From: Tropicibacter naphthalenivorans
GTDB lineage: Bacteria > Pseudomonadota > Alphaproteobacteria > Rhodobacterales > Rhodobacteraceae
Reading direction: 5' to 3'
NCBI RefSeq assembly: GCF_900176475.1
Contig: NZ_FWXX01000004.1
Location: 186,001 to 250,000, forward strand
Length of the DNA stretch: 64,000 nt
This document shows positions 46,601 through 56,454 of this stretch, one piece after another. Every line of letters starts with the position of its first letter. The first letter of the stretch is position 1. The notes beneath the pieces were generated by a model. It was not told where the DNA came from, ran no database searches, and was given only the letters and a program-made list of their open reading frames with translations. A program made the translations under genes and the position numbers.

Positions 46601-47524
46601 ATGACTCTGACGATTTCTCCGCAGGCGCGGGATGCGCTGTCGCATTGGCTTGACGCGCAAAGCGCCCTGAAAGGCGCGGCGCAGAACACGCTGACCGCCT
46701 ATCGCACCGATGTGGCCGAGTTCATCGCCTTTCTGACCCACCACCACGCCGAACCGCAGGGGCTCGCGCCCTTGGCCCGGATCACGGTGCAGGACATGCG
46801 GTCGTGGATGGCGCATCTGCGCGGGCAAGAGATCGCGCCGCGGTCGATCGCGCGCAAGCTGTCCGCCGTCAAAAGTTTTTACCGCTGGCTGGCCGAGCGC
46901 GAAGGCTTTGAGCCGACCGCCGTGCTGTCCGCCCGCGCGCCTAAGTTCCAGAAAAAGCTGCCCCGCCCCCTGTCGCAGGATGCCGCCCGCGCGATGATCG
47001 ACACGGTCGAGCTGCAATCGACCACCGGCTGGCAGGGCGCGCGCGACGCCGCCGTGGTGACGTTGCTGTACGGTTGCGGCTTGCGGATTTCCGAGGCCTT
47101 GGGCCTGAAAGGGCGCGATCTGCCGCTGGGCCAGACCCTGCGGATCGTCGGTAAGGGCGGCAAAGAGCGAATCGTCCCGGTCCTGCCCGTGGCGCGGCGC
47201 GCGGTCGAGGCCTACCTGACGCTTTGCCCCCACCCCATGTCGCCGGACGAAGCGCTGTTTCGCGGGGCGCGCGGCGGGGCGCTGAACCCGCGCCACATCG
47301 CCAAGGTGACCGAACAGGCGCGGATGCAGCTGGGCTTGCCCGCCACCGCCACGCCCCACGCCATGCGCCACAGCTTTGCCACGCACCTGCTCTCTGCGGG
47401 CGGCGACCTGCGCGAGATCCAGGAACTGCTGGGCCACGCGTCCCTGTCGACGACGCAGGCCTATACCTCGGTCGATCAGGTCCACCTGATGAAGGTCTAC
47501 GAGGCCTGCCACCCCAAGGCCTAA
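46601..47524 (+). CDS. xerC: Tyrosine recombinase XerC
   Basis: 307 residues. The N-terminal core-binding domain is followed by the catalytic domain with all expected residues: Arg in YGCGLRISEALGL, Lys in VGKGGKERIVPV, HxxR in HAMRHSFATHLL, His in LLGHASLSTTQ and the nucleophile Tyr in QAYTSV. XerC with XerD resolves chromosome dimers at dif. Start at 46601 after TTGGGAG. It is the housekeeping copy rather than an integrase, judging by context. Confidence 0.95.
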   Translation: MTLTISPQARDALSHWLDAQSALKGAAQNTLTAYRTDVAEFIAFLTHHHAEPQGLAPLARITVQDMRSWMAHLRGQEIAPRSIARKLSAVKSFYRWLAEREGFEPTAVLSARAPKFQKKLPRPLSQDAARAMIDTVELQSTTGWQGARDAAVVTLLYGCGLRISEALGLKGRDLPLGQTLRIVGKGGKERIVPVLPVARRAVEAYLTLCPHPMSPDEALFRGARGGALNPRHIAKVTEQARMQLGLPATATPHAMRHSFATHLLSAGGDLREIQELLGHASLSTTQAYTSVDQVHLMKVYEACHPKA

Positions 47525-47584
47525 ACCGCTCTTGCCGACCCGCCGCTTGGCTGAAACAGTGCGGGAAAGGATAAGGAGCCGACC

Positions 47585-48184
47585 ATGAAACTCTTACATT
47601 CGGGCGCCTCGCCCTTTGTGCGCAAGGTGATGGTGACCTTGCACGAAACCGGCCAGTTCGACGACGTGGAAAAGATCGACGTGGCCACCACGCCGCTGGC
47701 GCCCGACGCCGGGCTGATCGCCGCCAACCCGGTGGGCAAGATCCCCGCCCTGCTGCGCGCCGACCGCCCCGCGCTGTACGACAGCCGCGTCATTTGCCGC
47801 TATCTGGACGACCGCGCCAAGGCAGGCCTGTATCCCGAAAGCCGTCTTTGGGACACGCTGACGCTAGAGGCGACCGGCGACGGGATCATGGATGCCGCCG
47901 TCCTGATCGTCTACGAAGAGCGGTTTCGCCCCGCCGAGAAGGTGTCGATGGAGTGGATTGAGGGGCAATGGGCCAAGGTCGCCCGCGCGCTGGACGCACT
48001 GGACACACGCTGGATCAGCCACCTGAGCGGGCCGCTGGACATGGGGCAGATCAGCGTCGGCTGTGCACTGGGATACCTTGATTTCCGCCATGACGTGCGC
48101 AGCTGGCGCACCGGACGCGATGGTCTTGCCGCGTGGTTCGATACCTTCAAGACGCGCGAATCAATGCTGGCCACTGCACCCTAA
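47585..48184 (+). CDS. Glutathione S-transferase family protein
   Basis: 199 residues. Thioredoxin-like N-domain with MKLLHSGASPFVRKVMVTLHE (catalytic Ser in SPFVR), the cis-Pro in NPVGKIPALL, and DSRVICRYLDD for glutathione binding. The helical C-domain is complete. The substrate is unknown. AAGGATAAGGAG precedes the ATG. Confidence 0.9.
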   Translation: MKLLHSGASPFVRKVMVTLHETGQFDDVEKIDVATTPLAPDAGLIAANPVGKIPALLRADRPALYDSRVICRYLDDRAKAGLYPESRLWDTLTLEATGDGIMDAAVLIVYEERFRPAEKVSMEWIEGQWAKVARALDALDTRWISHLSGPLDMGQISVGCALGYLDFRHDVRSWRTGRDGLAAWFDTFKTRESMLATAP

Positions 48185-48225
48185 AGGAAAGGCCCGCGCA
48201 GGGTGCACGGGCCTGTATGGCGTGT

Positions 48226-48252
48226 GAAAGGCGGGAATCTCTCGCCTTTTTT
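48226..48252. terminator. Terminator between gst and the outer membrane barrel gene
   Basis: AAAGGCG / CGCCTTT stem followed by TTTT on the plus strand; GAAAGG on the other side gives a weaker minus-strand signal. A second imperfect GGCCCG / CGGGCC hairpin lies just before it at about 48190-48212. Confidence 0.75.
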
Positions 48253-48254
48253 AT

Positions 48255-48908
48255 TTAGAAGTTCACGGAAAAACCGACGTTCAGCGCGTTGGTCTTAATG
48301 TTTGTTTTAAACGTGCCGCCCTGATCAAAGGTGCCGTTGTTGTGCGAGAAGGTGAACTGATACTCGCCGAACAGCGAATAGCGATCGTTGATCTGGTAGC
48401 TCGCCCCGGCAATCGCGCGCACGGCGGGGCCGGTCAGCTGAAAGCCATAGGTGCGCGAGCCGCTGGCATGAGTCGCATCCACATGCGGAAAGGCAAAGCC
48501 GATCCCGCCGCCCACATAGGGGGTCACGTTGCCCCATTTGTTGCTCCAACGCTTCATCACGTTGACGGTCGCGACATTATGCCCGTCCGAGAATTCCATC
48601 CGCGAAAAGCCCAACTTAGCCCGCGTGGCCGAGGGCATATACGCCTTGGTGTGGGTGTATTCGAGCGCGAAGCCCAGATCCTCGGTGCGCCACCATGTGG
48701 CCCGCGCGCCATAGTAGGGCGGCGGCGAAAAGGACTTGCCCGTCCAGCCGACAAGCTCGTCGTAGGACCCGCCCCCATTGGGCAGATCGCCGCTGATGCG
48801 GCTGTGCGGCAGGGTCTGCCAGCCAGTATAAAAGGACAATTCCACCTCGGCGGCAGCGGGCGCAGCCAGGGCAGAGACGAGGGCGGTCGAGAGAATCAGG
48901 TGTCGCAT
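48255..48908 (-). CDS. Outer membrane beta-barrel protein
   Basis: 217 residues with a signal peptide ([18 protein letters not shown]). Alternating strands end in [11 protein letters not shown], a C-terminal Phe as BamA requires. Glycine turns such as [15 protein letters not shown] fit the small 8-strand OMP_b-brl fold. It lacks lipid A deacylase or palmitoyltransferase signatures that I can identify. Transport or structural role unknown. Confidence 0.85.
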   Translation of the reverse strand: MRHLILSTALVSALAAPAAAEVELSFYTGWQTLPHSRISGDLPNGGGSYDELVGWTGKSFSPPPYYGARATWWRTEDLGFALEYTHTKAYMPSATRAKLGFSRMEFSDGHNVATVNVMKRWSNKWGNVTPYVGGGIGFAFPHVDATHASGSRTYGFQLTGPAVRAIAGASYQINDRYSLFGEYQFTFSHNNGTFDQGGTFKTNIKTNALNVGFSVNF

Positions 48909-49119
48909 CACGGGCCTTCCTTGAACGAACACGAACAGATAATGCCTGTCCGACGTGGGTTTCAACCGCGACACAACCGCGCTAAAGCGACCTGAGGCCT
49001 TTTGAGCGCTTTACCACTTAAAGGTACACCGTTACATACCGGGCCGGAAACGTCGCAGACTCCCTGCGGCCAACGGTTTATTGCGGCCCGTGCGGCCCCC
49101 AAGCAATGGAGCGAACCTC

Positions 49120-49698
49120 GTGTCAAACGCAGAAGATCACGAAGGCACCCGGAGGGACTTCCTCTACTACGCCGCAGCAGGCGCGGGTGTCGTCACCACC
49201 GGTGCGGCAGTCTGGCCTTTGGTCAACCAAATGAACCCGTCCGCCGACGTGCGCGCCCTGTCGACCATCCGTGTCGACGTGTCCGGCGTGTCCGAAGGCA
49301 GCCAGCTGACGGTCAAGTGGCTTGGTAAGCCGGTGTTCATCCGCCGCCGCCTGCCCGCCGAAATCGAAGACGCCCAGAGCGTCGACGTCTCCGCGCTGGC
49401 GGACCCGATTGCGCGCAACGCCAACCTTGATGGCGCAGCAGACGCAACCGACGCCAACCGTTCGCTGGACGCGGACGGCCAGTGGCTGGTGATGATGGGT
49501 GTGTGTACGCACCTGGGCTGCGTGCCGCTGGGCAACGCGGGCGATTTCACCGTCGAAGGTGTTGGTGGCGGCTGGTTCTGCCCCTGCCACGGCTCTCACT
49601 ACGACACGGCTGGCCGTATCCGCAAAGGTCCGGCGCCCGAGAACCTGCCGGTCCCGCCGGCCGAGTTCGTCGACGAAACCACCATTCTGCTGGGATAA
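49120..49698 (+). CDS. petA: Ubiquinol-cytochrome c reductase, Rieske iron-sulphur subunit
   Basis: 192 residues, GTG start at 49120 with GGAG upstream; this start gives [19 protein letters not shown], closely like Rhodobacter PetA. The twin Arg (TRRDFL) marks Tat export, and the single helix stays as anchor. Cluster-binding boxes: CTHLGC and CPCHGSHYD, with the disulphide Cys pair within them. First gene of petABC. Confidence 0.97.
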   Translation: MSNAEDHEGTRRDFLYYAAAGAGVVTTGAAVWPLVNQMNPSADVRALSTIRVDVSGVSEGSQLTVKWLGKPVFIRRRLPAEIEDAQSVDVSALADPIARNANLDGAADATDANRSLDADGQWLVMMGVCTHLGCVPLGNAGDFTVEGVGGGWFCPCHGSHYDTAGRIRKGPAPENLPVPPAEFVDETTILLG

Positions 49699-49710
49699 GG
49701 AACGCTAAAC

Positions 49711-51039
49711 ATGGCCGGTATTCCGCACGATCATTACGAGCCCACAACGGGCGCCGAGAAGTGGCTGCACAAGCGTCTCCCCATTGTGGGCCTTCTCTAT
49801 GACACCATCATGATCCCCACGCCCAAGAACCTGAACTGGATGTGGATCTGGGGCATCATCCTGACCTTCTGCCTTGCGTTGCAGATCGTCACCGGCATCG
49901 TGCTGGTGATGCACTACACGCCGCATGTGGACCTGGCGTTTGCCTCGGTCGAGCACATCATGCGCAACGTGAACGGCGGCTACATGCTGCGTTACCTGCA
50001 CGCCAACGGCGCGTCGCTGTTCTTTATCGCTGTGTACGCGCACATCTTCCGCGGCCTGTACTACGGGTCGTACAAGGCGCCCCGCGAAATCACCTGGATC
50101 ATCGGTATGCTGATCTTCCTGGCGATGATGGGCACCGCGTTCATGGGCTACGTTCTGCCCTGGGGTCAGATGTCCTTCTGGGGCGCGACCGTGATCACCG
50201 GCCTGTTCGGTGCGATCCCGCTGATCGGTGAGCCGATCCAGACCTGGCTGCTGGGCGGGCCCGCGGTGGACAACGCCACGCTGAACCGCTTCTTCTCGCT
50301 GCACTACCTGCTGCCCTTCGTGATCGCGGCCCTTGTCGCCGTTCACATCTGGGCGTTCCACACCACGGGCAACAACAACCCGACCGGTGTCGAAGTGCGC
50401 CGCACCTCGAAGGCAGACGCCGAGAAGGACACCGTTCCGTTCTGGCCCTACTTCGTGATCAAGGACCTGTTCGCGCTGGCCGTGATCCTCGCCGTGTTCT
50501 TTGCCATCGTTGGCTTCATGCCGAACTACCTTGGCCACCCGGACAACTACATCGAAGCGAACCCGCTCTCGACCCCTGCACACATCGTTCCGGAATGGTA
50601 CTTCCTGCCGTTCTACGCGATCCTGCGTGCCTTCACCGCTGATGTCTGGGCCGTTCAGTTCGCGTCCTTCATCACCGGCGGCATCGTTGACGCCAAGTTC
50701 TTTGGTGTTCTGGCGATGTTCGGCGCGATTGCCGTGATGGCTCTGGCCCCGTGGCTGGACACCTCGACCGTGCGTTCGGGCCGTTACCGCCCGACGTTCA
50801 AGTGGTGCTTCTGGGTGCTGGTCGTGGACTTCTTTGCCCTGATGTGGCTGGGCGCCATGCCCGCTGAAGAGCCCTACGCGTCGTTCTCGCTGATCGCGTC
50901 GGCCTACTGGTTCGCCTACTTCTTGGTGATCCTGCCGCTGCTGGGTGTGATCGAAAAGCCGCTGCCGCGCCCCGCGACCATCGAAGAAGACTTCGAGGCG
51001 CATTACGGCAAGTCGTCCAACACGACGCCTGCTGAATAA
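49711..51039 (+). CDS. petB: Cytochrome b of the bc1 complex
   Basis: 442 residues with eight membrane helices. Haem-ligating His pairs are visible (for example [20 protein letters not shown]), the Qo-site [13 protein letters not shown] (PEWY) is intact, and the [17 protein letters not shown] region is normal. Gap of 12 bp from petA. Confidence 0.97.
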   Translation: MAGIPHDHYEPTTGAEKWLHKRLPIVGLLYDTIMIPTPKNLNWMWIWGIILTFCLALQIVTGIVLVMHYTPHVDLAFASVEHIMRNVNGGYMLRYLHANGASLFFIAVYAHIFRGLYYGSYKAPREITWIIGMLIFLAMMGTAFMGYVLPWGQMSFWGATVITGLFGAIPLIGEPIQTWLLGGPAVDNATLNRFFSLHYLLPFVIAALVAVHIWAFHTTGNNNPTGVEVRRTSKADAEKDTVPFWPYFVIKDLFALAVILAVFFAIVGFMPNYLGHPDNYIEANPLSTPAHIVPEWYFLPFYAILRAFTADVWAVQFASFITGGIVDAKFFGVLAMFGAIAVMALAPWLDTSTVRSGRYRPTFKWCFWVLVVDFFALMWLGAMPAEEPYASFSLIASAYWFAYFLVILPLLGVIEKPLPRPATIEEDFEAHYGKSSNTTPAE

Positions 51040-51055
51040 GAAAGGACCGATAGAG

Positions 51056-51847
51056 ATGTTCAAGAAACTCACGCTTTCGGCCCTCACGGCCCTGGCCCTT
51101 TCTGCTGGCGGCGCATTTGCCGCTGGCGGCGAAGGCCACATCGAGGACTTTGATTTCTCGTTCGAGGGTCCGTTTGGCACCTATGACCAGATGCAGCTGC
51201 AACGCGGTCTCAAGGTCTATACCGAAGTCTGCGCGGCCTGCCACGGTCTCAAGTTCGTTCCGATTCGCTCGCTGGGCGAAGAGGGCGCACTGGGCTACTC
51301 CGAGGACGAAGTGCGCGCCTACGCGGCGCAGAACTTCGAAGTGTTCGACGAAGAGCTGGACGATTTCCGCCCGGCCCGTCCGGCGGACAACTTCCCGGAA
51401 AACACCGGCGTTGGCGCACCGGACCTGTCCTTGATGGCAAAGGCGCGCGCTGGCTTCCACGGTCCTTACGGTCTGGGCATCAACCAGATGGTCAAGGGCA
51501 TGGGCGGCGCGGAATACATCGCATCGCTGCTGACCGGCTACACCGGTGAGACCAAGGAAGAAGCAGGCGTGACCCTGTATGCCAACACCGCCTTCCCGGG
51601 TGGCTGGATTTCCATGGCGCCGCCGCTGGCCGGTGAAGACGTTGATTTCGACGACGGTCACAGCAACTCGCTGCACCACGAGTCGCAGGACGTTGCGGCC
51701 TTTCTGATGTGGACCGCCGAGCCCAAGATGATGGCCCGCAAGCAGGCTGGCTTTGTCGGCGTGTTCTTCCTGGTTGTTCTGTCGGTGCTGCTGTACCTCG
51801 TGAACAAGCGCATCTGGAAGCCGGTCAAGTACGGCCGCAAGGACTAA
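51056..51847 (+). CDS. petC: Cytochrome c1
   Basis: 263 residues: signal peptide (ending GGAFAAGG), haem motif CAACH at about residue 60, Met axial-ligand region in WISMAPPL, and a C-terminal anchor helix ([18 protein letters not shown]). The order petA-petB-petC with gaps of 12 and 16 bp is the standard operon. Ended by a strong terminator. Confidence 0.97.
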   Translation: MFKKLTLSALTALALSAGGAFAAGGEGHIEDFDFSFEGPFGTYDQMQLQRGLKVYTEVCAACHGLKFVPIRSLGEEGALGYSEDEVRAYAAQNFEVFDEELDDFRPARPADNFPENTGVGAPDLSLMAKARAGFHGPYGLGINQMVKGMGGAEYIASLLTGYTGETKEEAGVTLYANTAFPGGWISMAPPLAGEDVDFDDGHSNSLHHESQDVAAFLMWTAEPKMMARKQAGFVGVFFLVVLSVLLYLVNKRIWKPVKYGRKD

Positions 51848-51871
51848 GCTTTTCTGAGCTTTGACAATAAG

Positions 51872-51903
51872 AAAGCCCCGCCGGATCTGGCGGGGCTTTT
51901 TCG
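51872..51903. terminator. Bidirectional terminator of petABC and thiBPQ
   Basis: AAAGCCCCGCC / GGCGGGGCTTTT stem with six-base loop, T-run on the plus strand and A-run on the other. Confidence 0.9.
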
Positions 51904-51923
51904 TTGGGGCGCTTTTGGGGCGT

Positions 51924-52619
51924 TTAGCCCACGTAATCGACAAAGGCGCGCGGCGGGTCGTCAAAGAACTCTTGCGTCGGCTGCGGCGGATGCGCCTGCC
52001 CGTCCGCCACAAGGATCACCCCATCGGCAAAGCGCCGCGCGTCCTCGGGGTCGTGGGTCACCATCAAGACGGTCGCGCCCAGCCGGTCTGCCACTTCGGT
52101 GACCAGCCCCAGCATCTCGACCTTGAGCGCAGGCCCCAGCGCCGCGAAAGGCTCGTCCAGCAGGATCACGGGCCGCGCTTGCAGCAGCACCCGCGCCAGC
52201 GCCGCCCTGCCCTGCTGCCCGCCCGACAGCGTGCCGGGTTTTCGGTCGTCATAACCGCTCAGGCCGACGCGGGTCAGCGCCTCTGCGACCTGTTGCGCGG
52301 CGTCCGGGCTTAGCCGTCCACCATCGGGACGCAGCGCCAGCCCAAGGTTGCGCGCCACGGTCAGGTGAGGAAAAAGGTTTGCGTCCTGAAACAGGATCGA
52401 CACCGGGCGCTGCTCTGGCGGCGATTGGGTGATCTCTGCGCCATCGCAAAGGATCGTCCCTGCGTGCATGGGCCGAAACCCCGCAATCGCATCCAGCAAG
52501 GTCGACTTACCCGCGCCTGACGGCCCCAGGACCGCCAGTTTCTGCCGCGCCGGGACCACGAAATTCGCCGCCAAGTCCCCGCCATCCATGGCAATCTTGA
52601 TGTCTCGCAGGTCAAGCAT
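51924..52619 (-). CDS. thiQ: Thiamine ABC transporter, ATPase
   Basis: 231 residues. Walker A GPSGAGKSTLLDA, signature LSGGQQGRAALAR, Walker B PVILLDEPFAALGP, and the switch His in VTHDPEDARR. Overlaps thiP by 8 bp. Part of a thiBPQ operon under the TPP riboswitch at 55153. Confidence 0.95.
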   Translation of the reverse strand: MLDLRDIKIAMDGGDLAANFVVPARQKLAVLGPSGAGKSTLLDAIAGFRPMHAGTILCDGAEITQSPPEQRPVSILFQDANLFPHLTVARNLGLALRPDGGRLSPDAAQQVAEALTRVGLSGYDDRKPGTLSGGQQGRAALARVLLQARPVILLDEPFAALGPALKVEMLGLVTEVADRLGATVLMVTHDPEDARRFADGVILVADGQAHPPQPTQEFFDDPPRAFVDYVG

Positions 52620-54150
52620 CCGCCCGCCCTCCTCTATCGAACAGCCAGAACAGCGCCAGCGACAGCCCCAGCAACAATAGCGCCGCGCCCGCCGCTGCCT
52701 CCATCTGGTAGGCGCCCATCAGGCGGTAGACCTGCAGGGGCAAGGTCGTGCGGTCCGGGTCGGCGAACAGCGCGATGACGCCCAAATCACCCATGGCCAG
52801 CGCCGCCGTCAGCCCTCCGGCAAAGCCCAGGGGCCTGCGCAACCGTGGCAGCCAGACCAGCCGCAGCCATGCGCCGCGCGTCATCCTTAACGTCGCGCGC
52901 AGGCGGGCAAAATCCGCCTCGACCGCCTCGGCTTCGGGGCGCAAAATCCGCAAGGCAAAGGGCAAGGCCATCAGCGCATTCACCAGCCCCGTCACCGGCA
53001 GGGCCATACTGAACGGGTTTACATAAGGCCGCAGCATCAAGAAAATCCCCGCCCCCAGCACCAGCGGCGAAATGGCGATGGCCGCCAGCGACAACAGTTC
53101 CCCGCGCTTGCTCGCCAGCGGGAAAGCCCACGCAAGGCACAGCGCCGTCGACCCCAGCGCCACCGCCAGAGAATGCCCCGCCGCGCGATACGTGTCGGCG
53201 TTCAGCAGCGCCAGCCCCGGCGCGCCCTTGAGGATCACTGCGCCGAGCGGCACCAACAAAAAGCTCGCCGCAATGGCCAACCACGCGGCGTCCCAGCCTC
53301 GGGCCCAAAGGCTGCGCCCGTCCCAACGGGCCACTTGCCGGTCGCGCCCCACGCCGAACCCATCCATATGCGAAACTTTCAGTGCAACGATGCCCGCGAT
53401 CAGCGCCAAGGCCAGTTGCATCACCGCCAAGACAGCGGCGCGCCCAAGGTCAAAATCGAACCGCATGGCTTGATAAATCGCCAGTTCCACGGTGGTGGCG
53501 CGCGGGCCGCCGCCCAGCGTCAACGCTACGGCAAAGGAGGTCAGGCAGATCACGAAAATCACCGCAAAAGCCCCCGGCGCGATCCGCCGAATCAACGGCC
53601 ATTCGATGGTGCGGAAAAACGCCCAAGGCCCAAGTCCGAGGGACGCCGCCAATCGAAACCGCTCTGCCGGGATGGCCAGATGCGCTTGGAGCAGCATCCG
53701 CGTCGCCAGCGGAAGATTAAAGAATACATGGGCCAAGACGACGCCGTGCAGCCCGTAGACGTCGATTTTGGGCAGGCCAACCGTGGTTAGGATTGCGTTC
53801 ACCACGCCGTTCTGACCGAAAACCGCGATCAAGCCGATAACCGCGACGATCACCGGCAAGATAAACGGCGCGCCCATAAGCGTGACCAAAACGCCCCGCC
53901 CTGCGAACCTGCGCCGTGCAAAGGCGCGCGCCACCGGGATCGCAAGGATCACGGAAAAGCCCGCAGACAGAAGGGCTTGGAACAGGGTAAAGCGAAAGGC
54001 GTGCCAATCACCCGGTCCGATGGCCCCAAGTCCGCCCGCGCGCAAAACCACGGCGACAATCGGCCCAAGTGTCAAAGACACGAGGGCCAATGCCGCGATG
54101 ATCCCCGCTGATGTCAGCGGTCGTTTTATTGCGACAACGCGGCGCGCCAT
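52612..54150 (-). CDS. thiP: Thiamine ABC transporter, permease
   Basis: 512 residues, a fused duplicated permease with about 12 membrane helices. Each half carries an EAA-like loop. The two halves come from tandem duplication typical of ThiP. It overlaps thiB by about 25 bp and thiQ by 8 bp. Substrate assignment rests on the riboswitch and operon. Confidence 0.93.
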   Translation of the reverse strand: MARRVVAIKRPLTSAGIIAALALVSLTLGPIVAVVLRAGGLGAIGPGDWHAFRFTLFQALLSAGFSVILAIPVARAFARRRFAGRGVLVTLMGAPFILPVIVAVIGLIAVFGQNGVVNAILTTVGLPKIDVYGLHGVVLAHVFFNLPLATRMLLQAHLAIPAERFRLAASLGLGPWAFFRTIEWPLIRRIAPGAFAVIFVICLTSFAVALTLGGGPRATTVELAIYQAMRFDFDLGRAAVLAVMQLALALIAGIVALKVSHMDGFGVGRDRQVARWDGRSLWARGWDAAWLAIAASFLLVPLGAVILKGAPGLALLNADTYRAAGHSLAVALGSTALCLAWAFPLASKRGELLSLAAIAISPLVLGAGIFLMLRPYVNPFSMALPVTGLVNALMALPFALRILRPEAEAVEADFARLRATLRMTRGAWLRLVWLPRLRRPLGFAGGLTAALAMGDLGVIALFADPDRTTLPLQVYRLMGAYQMEAAAGAALLLLGLSLALFWLFDRGGRADA

Positions 54151-55100
54151 GCCTCGATGGCCGCGTCCCGCACCTCGGCCGCCTCATCCTCGGAGTAGAA
54201 CAGCACGTTTTCCGGCAGGTCGAGCTTTTGGAAGCCCTCGGGCCACTGTGCCTGATCCAAAGCTGCCGGGATCGACCAGTTGCCCGTGGCGATCATGGAC
54301 TGGAAATCCTGAGAAAGGATGAAGTCCATGAAGTCCTGCGCCAATTCCGGCTGGTCGCTGCCCGCCACCTTGGCGGCCAGTTCGACCATGAAGTAGTGCC
54401 CCTCGGGGAAGATCGCGGCCTTTTTCGTCTCATCGCCCTCGGCGATGATGTGATAGGCGGGCGAGGTTGTGTAGCTTAGGACCATATCCGCTTCGCCATC
54501 GGTGAACAGACCGTAGCTTTCGGACCAACCCTTTGTCACGGTTACGATTTTCGGCGCGAGCTTGGCCCAAGCGTCCTGCGCCTGATCGCCATAGACCGAC
54601 TGCACCCACAGCACCAGCGCGAGGCCCGAAATCGAGCTGCGCGGGTCTTGGATCACCAGACGCAGATCGTCCGGCGCGTCCAGCAACGCTTGGAACGACG
54701 CGGGCGGCGTGGTTACTTTTTCGGTATTATAGATGAACGCCGTGTGACCGTAGTTGAACGGCAAGAACACGTTATCGGTCCACTCCAGCGGCAGCGTCAG
54801 CGGCGACAGGTCCACGCCATGCGGCGCGAACAGCCCGGACTCGCGGGCCTTTTTCGTCACATCGGTGTTGAGGCCGATGACCACGTCAGCCTCGGTGCGT
54901 TCGCCTTCGAGCATCAGGCGCGGCAGCAGATCGCCGGGCTTGAACTGCAAATCGCAGTCACACTGCGCCTCGAACAGCTCTTCGATCTTGGGGCCCGGCC
55001 CCCACTCTGATGTGAAGTAATCCGGCGCGTAGACGGTCAGCGTCTCGGCCGAGGCGGCGGTTGCAAGGAAAAATCCCGCTGCAAGAAAAGGTGCCTTCAT
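54126..55100 (-). CDS. thiB: Thiamine-binding periplasmic protein
   Basis: 324 residues with a Sec signal (APFLAAGFFLATAASAE). Family motifs are seen: LTVYAPDYFTSEWGPG near the start, then VVIGLNTD, NVFLPFNYGHTAFIYN and PRSSISGLALVLW. Start ATG at 55100 preceded by TTGGAGG. First gene behind the TPP riboswitch, so it binds thiamine or a phosphate ester of it. Confidence 0.95.
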   Translation of the reverse strand: MKAPFLAAGFFLATAASAETLTVYAPDYFTSEWGPGPKIEELFEAQCDCDLQFKPGDLLPRLMLEGERTEADVVIGLNTDVTKKARESGLFAPHGVDLSPLTLPLEWTDNVFLPFNYGHTAFIYNTEKVTTPPASFQALLDAPDDLRLVIQDPRSSISGLALVLWVQSVYGDQAQDAWAKLAPKIVTVTKGWSESYGLFTDGEADMVLSYTTSPAYHIIAEGDETKKAAIFPEGHYFMVELAAKVAGSDQPELAQDFMDFILSQDFQSMIATGNWSIPAALDQAQWPEGFQKLDLPENVLFYSEDEAAEVRDAAIEAWRAALSQ

Positions 55101-55152
55101 GGCGTCCTCCAAAAATGCGGCGAGAGGGTAAAATGTCGCGACGGGGCGCTGC

Positions 55153-55247
55153 ACCTTCCCTCCGCCGGTTTTAACCGGTTCAGGTTCAACGGGTTGATGC
55201 GGGTACGCAAATCTCAGCTGAGTTGTCTCTCAGCACCCCGAGGCACT
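55153..55247 (-). promoter_or_regulatory. TPP riboswitch (THI element)
   Basis: On the minus strand, in order: GGGGTGCTGAGAG, then CTGAGATT, then ACCCGTTGAACCTGAACCGG, the conserved pyrimidine- and pyrophosphate-binding parts of the THI box. It lies about 50 bp before thiB and should turn the operon off when thiamine pyrophosphate is plentiful. The limits are approximate. Confidence 0.93.
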
Positions 55248-55341
55248 GGGGAACCTAGGGCCGGTGCGGCGGTCTTGCAAGCCGAAATGCCTTGAGCCGC
55301 CGCGCGCCCTGCCCTAGGACACCCCCAAAGGAGACACGCCC

Positions 55342-56451
55342 ATGAGCATGAACACGTTTGGACATCTCTTCCGAGTCACCACCTGGGGTGAAAGCCACGG
55401 ACCCGCGTTGGGCGCCACGGTCGATGGCTGCCCTCCGGGGATCGAAATCACCGAAGAGATGCTTCAGCATTGGCTCGACAAGCGCAAACCCGGCCAGAAC
55501 AAATACACCACGCAGCGGCGCGAACCCGATGCGGTGCGGATTCTGTCCGGCATGTTCGAAGGCAAGACGACCGGCACGCCGATCCAGTTGATGATCGAGA
55601 ACACCGATCAGCGGTCCAAGGATTACGGCGATATCGTCGAAAAGTTCCGCCCCGGCCACGCGGATATCACCTATTGGCAGAAATACGGAATTCGTGATTA
55701 CCGCGGCGGCGGACGCTCTTCGGCGCGAGAAACCGCGGCGCGGGTTGCGGCGGGTGGCGTGGCGCGGGCGGCTTTGGCGGCGTTGATGCCGGGGGTCGAG
55801 ATCGCCGGGTACATGGTGCAAATGGGCGCGCGAAAGGCGGAGCCCTCGCGGTATGATTTGGCGCAGATTGAGCAGAACCCGTTCTGGTGCCCGGATGCCG
55901 AAACCGCCGAAGCCTGGGCCGCCGATCTGGATGCGTTGCGCAAGTCCGGCGACAGCGTTGGCGCGGTGGTCGAGGTCACGGCGCGCGGCGTGCCCGCCGG
56001 GCTGGGGGCGCCGATTTACGGCAAGCTGGACACCGATATTACGGCAGCCATGATGTCGATCAACGCGGTGAAGGCCGTCGAAATCGGCGACGGCATGGCG
56101 GCGGCCTGTCTGACCGGCACCGAGAATGCCGATGAGATTCGCATGGGGCCGAATGGGCCGGAGTATTCCTCGAACCATGCGGGGGGGATCTTGGGGGGGA
56201 TTTCCACCGGGCAAGAAATCATCACCCGGTTCGCGGTCAAGCCGACGTCGTCGATCCTGACGACGCGCAAGACGATCACCAAATCGGGCGAAGACACCGA
56301 GATCATCACAAAGGGGCGTCACGATCCCTGCGTCGGCATCCGCGCGGTTCCCGTTGGCGAAGCGATGATGGCCTGTGTGTTGCTGGATCACTTGCTGTTG
56401 CATCGAGGCCAAATCGGCGAGGCCGGTGGGCGGATTGGACCGCAGGGCTAA
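55342..56451 (+). CDS. aroC: Chorismate synthase
   Basis: 369 residues; makes chorismate from EPSP with reduced FMN. Conserved [18 protein letters not shown] near the start, [20 protein letters not shown] with the [17 protein letters not shown] flavin loop, and the late [21 protein letters not shown] precedes the ATG at 55342. Convergent with the chemoreceptor gene, only 3 bp apart. Confidence 0.97.
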   Translation: MSMNTFGHLFRVTTWGESHGPALGATVDGCPPGIEITEEMLQHWLDKRKPGQNKYTTQRREPDAVRILSGMFEGKTTGTPIQLMIENTDQRSKDYGDIVEKFRPGHADITYWQKYGIRDYRGGGRSSARETAARVAAGGVARAALAALMPGVEIAGYMVQMGARKAEPSRYDLAQIEQNPFWCPDAETAEAWAADLDALRKSGDSVGAVVEVTARGVPAGLGAPIYGKLDTDITAAMMSINAVKAVEIGDGMAAACLTGTENADEIRMGPNGPEYSSNHAGGILGGISTGQEIITRFAVKPTSSILTTRKTITKSGEDTEIITKGRHDPCVGIRAVPVGEAMMACVLLDHLLLHRGQIGEAGGRIGPQG

Positions 56452-56454
56452 CCC

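Noticed and set aside
46601-47524. Tyrosine recombinase as a prophage or island integrase
   Set aside because: It sits behind DUF484 as housekeeping xerC does, and no att repeats, tRNA or phage genes flank it.
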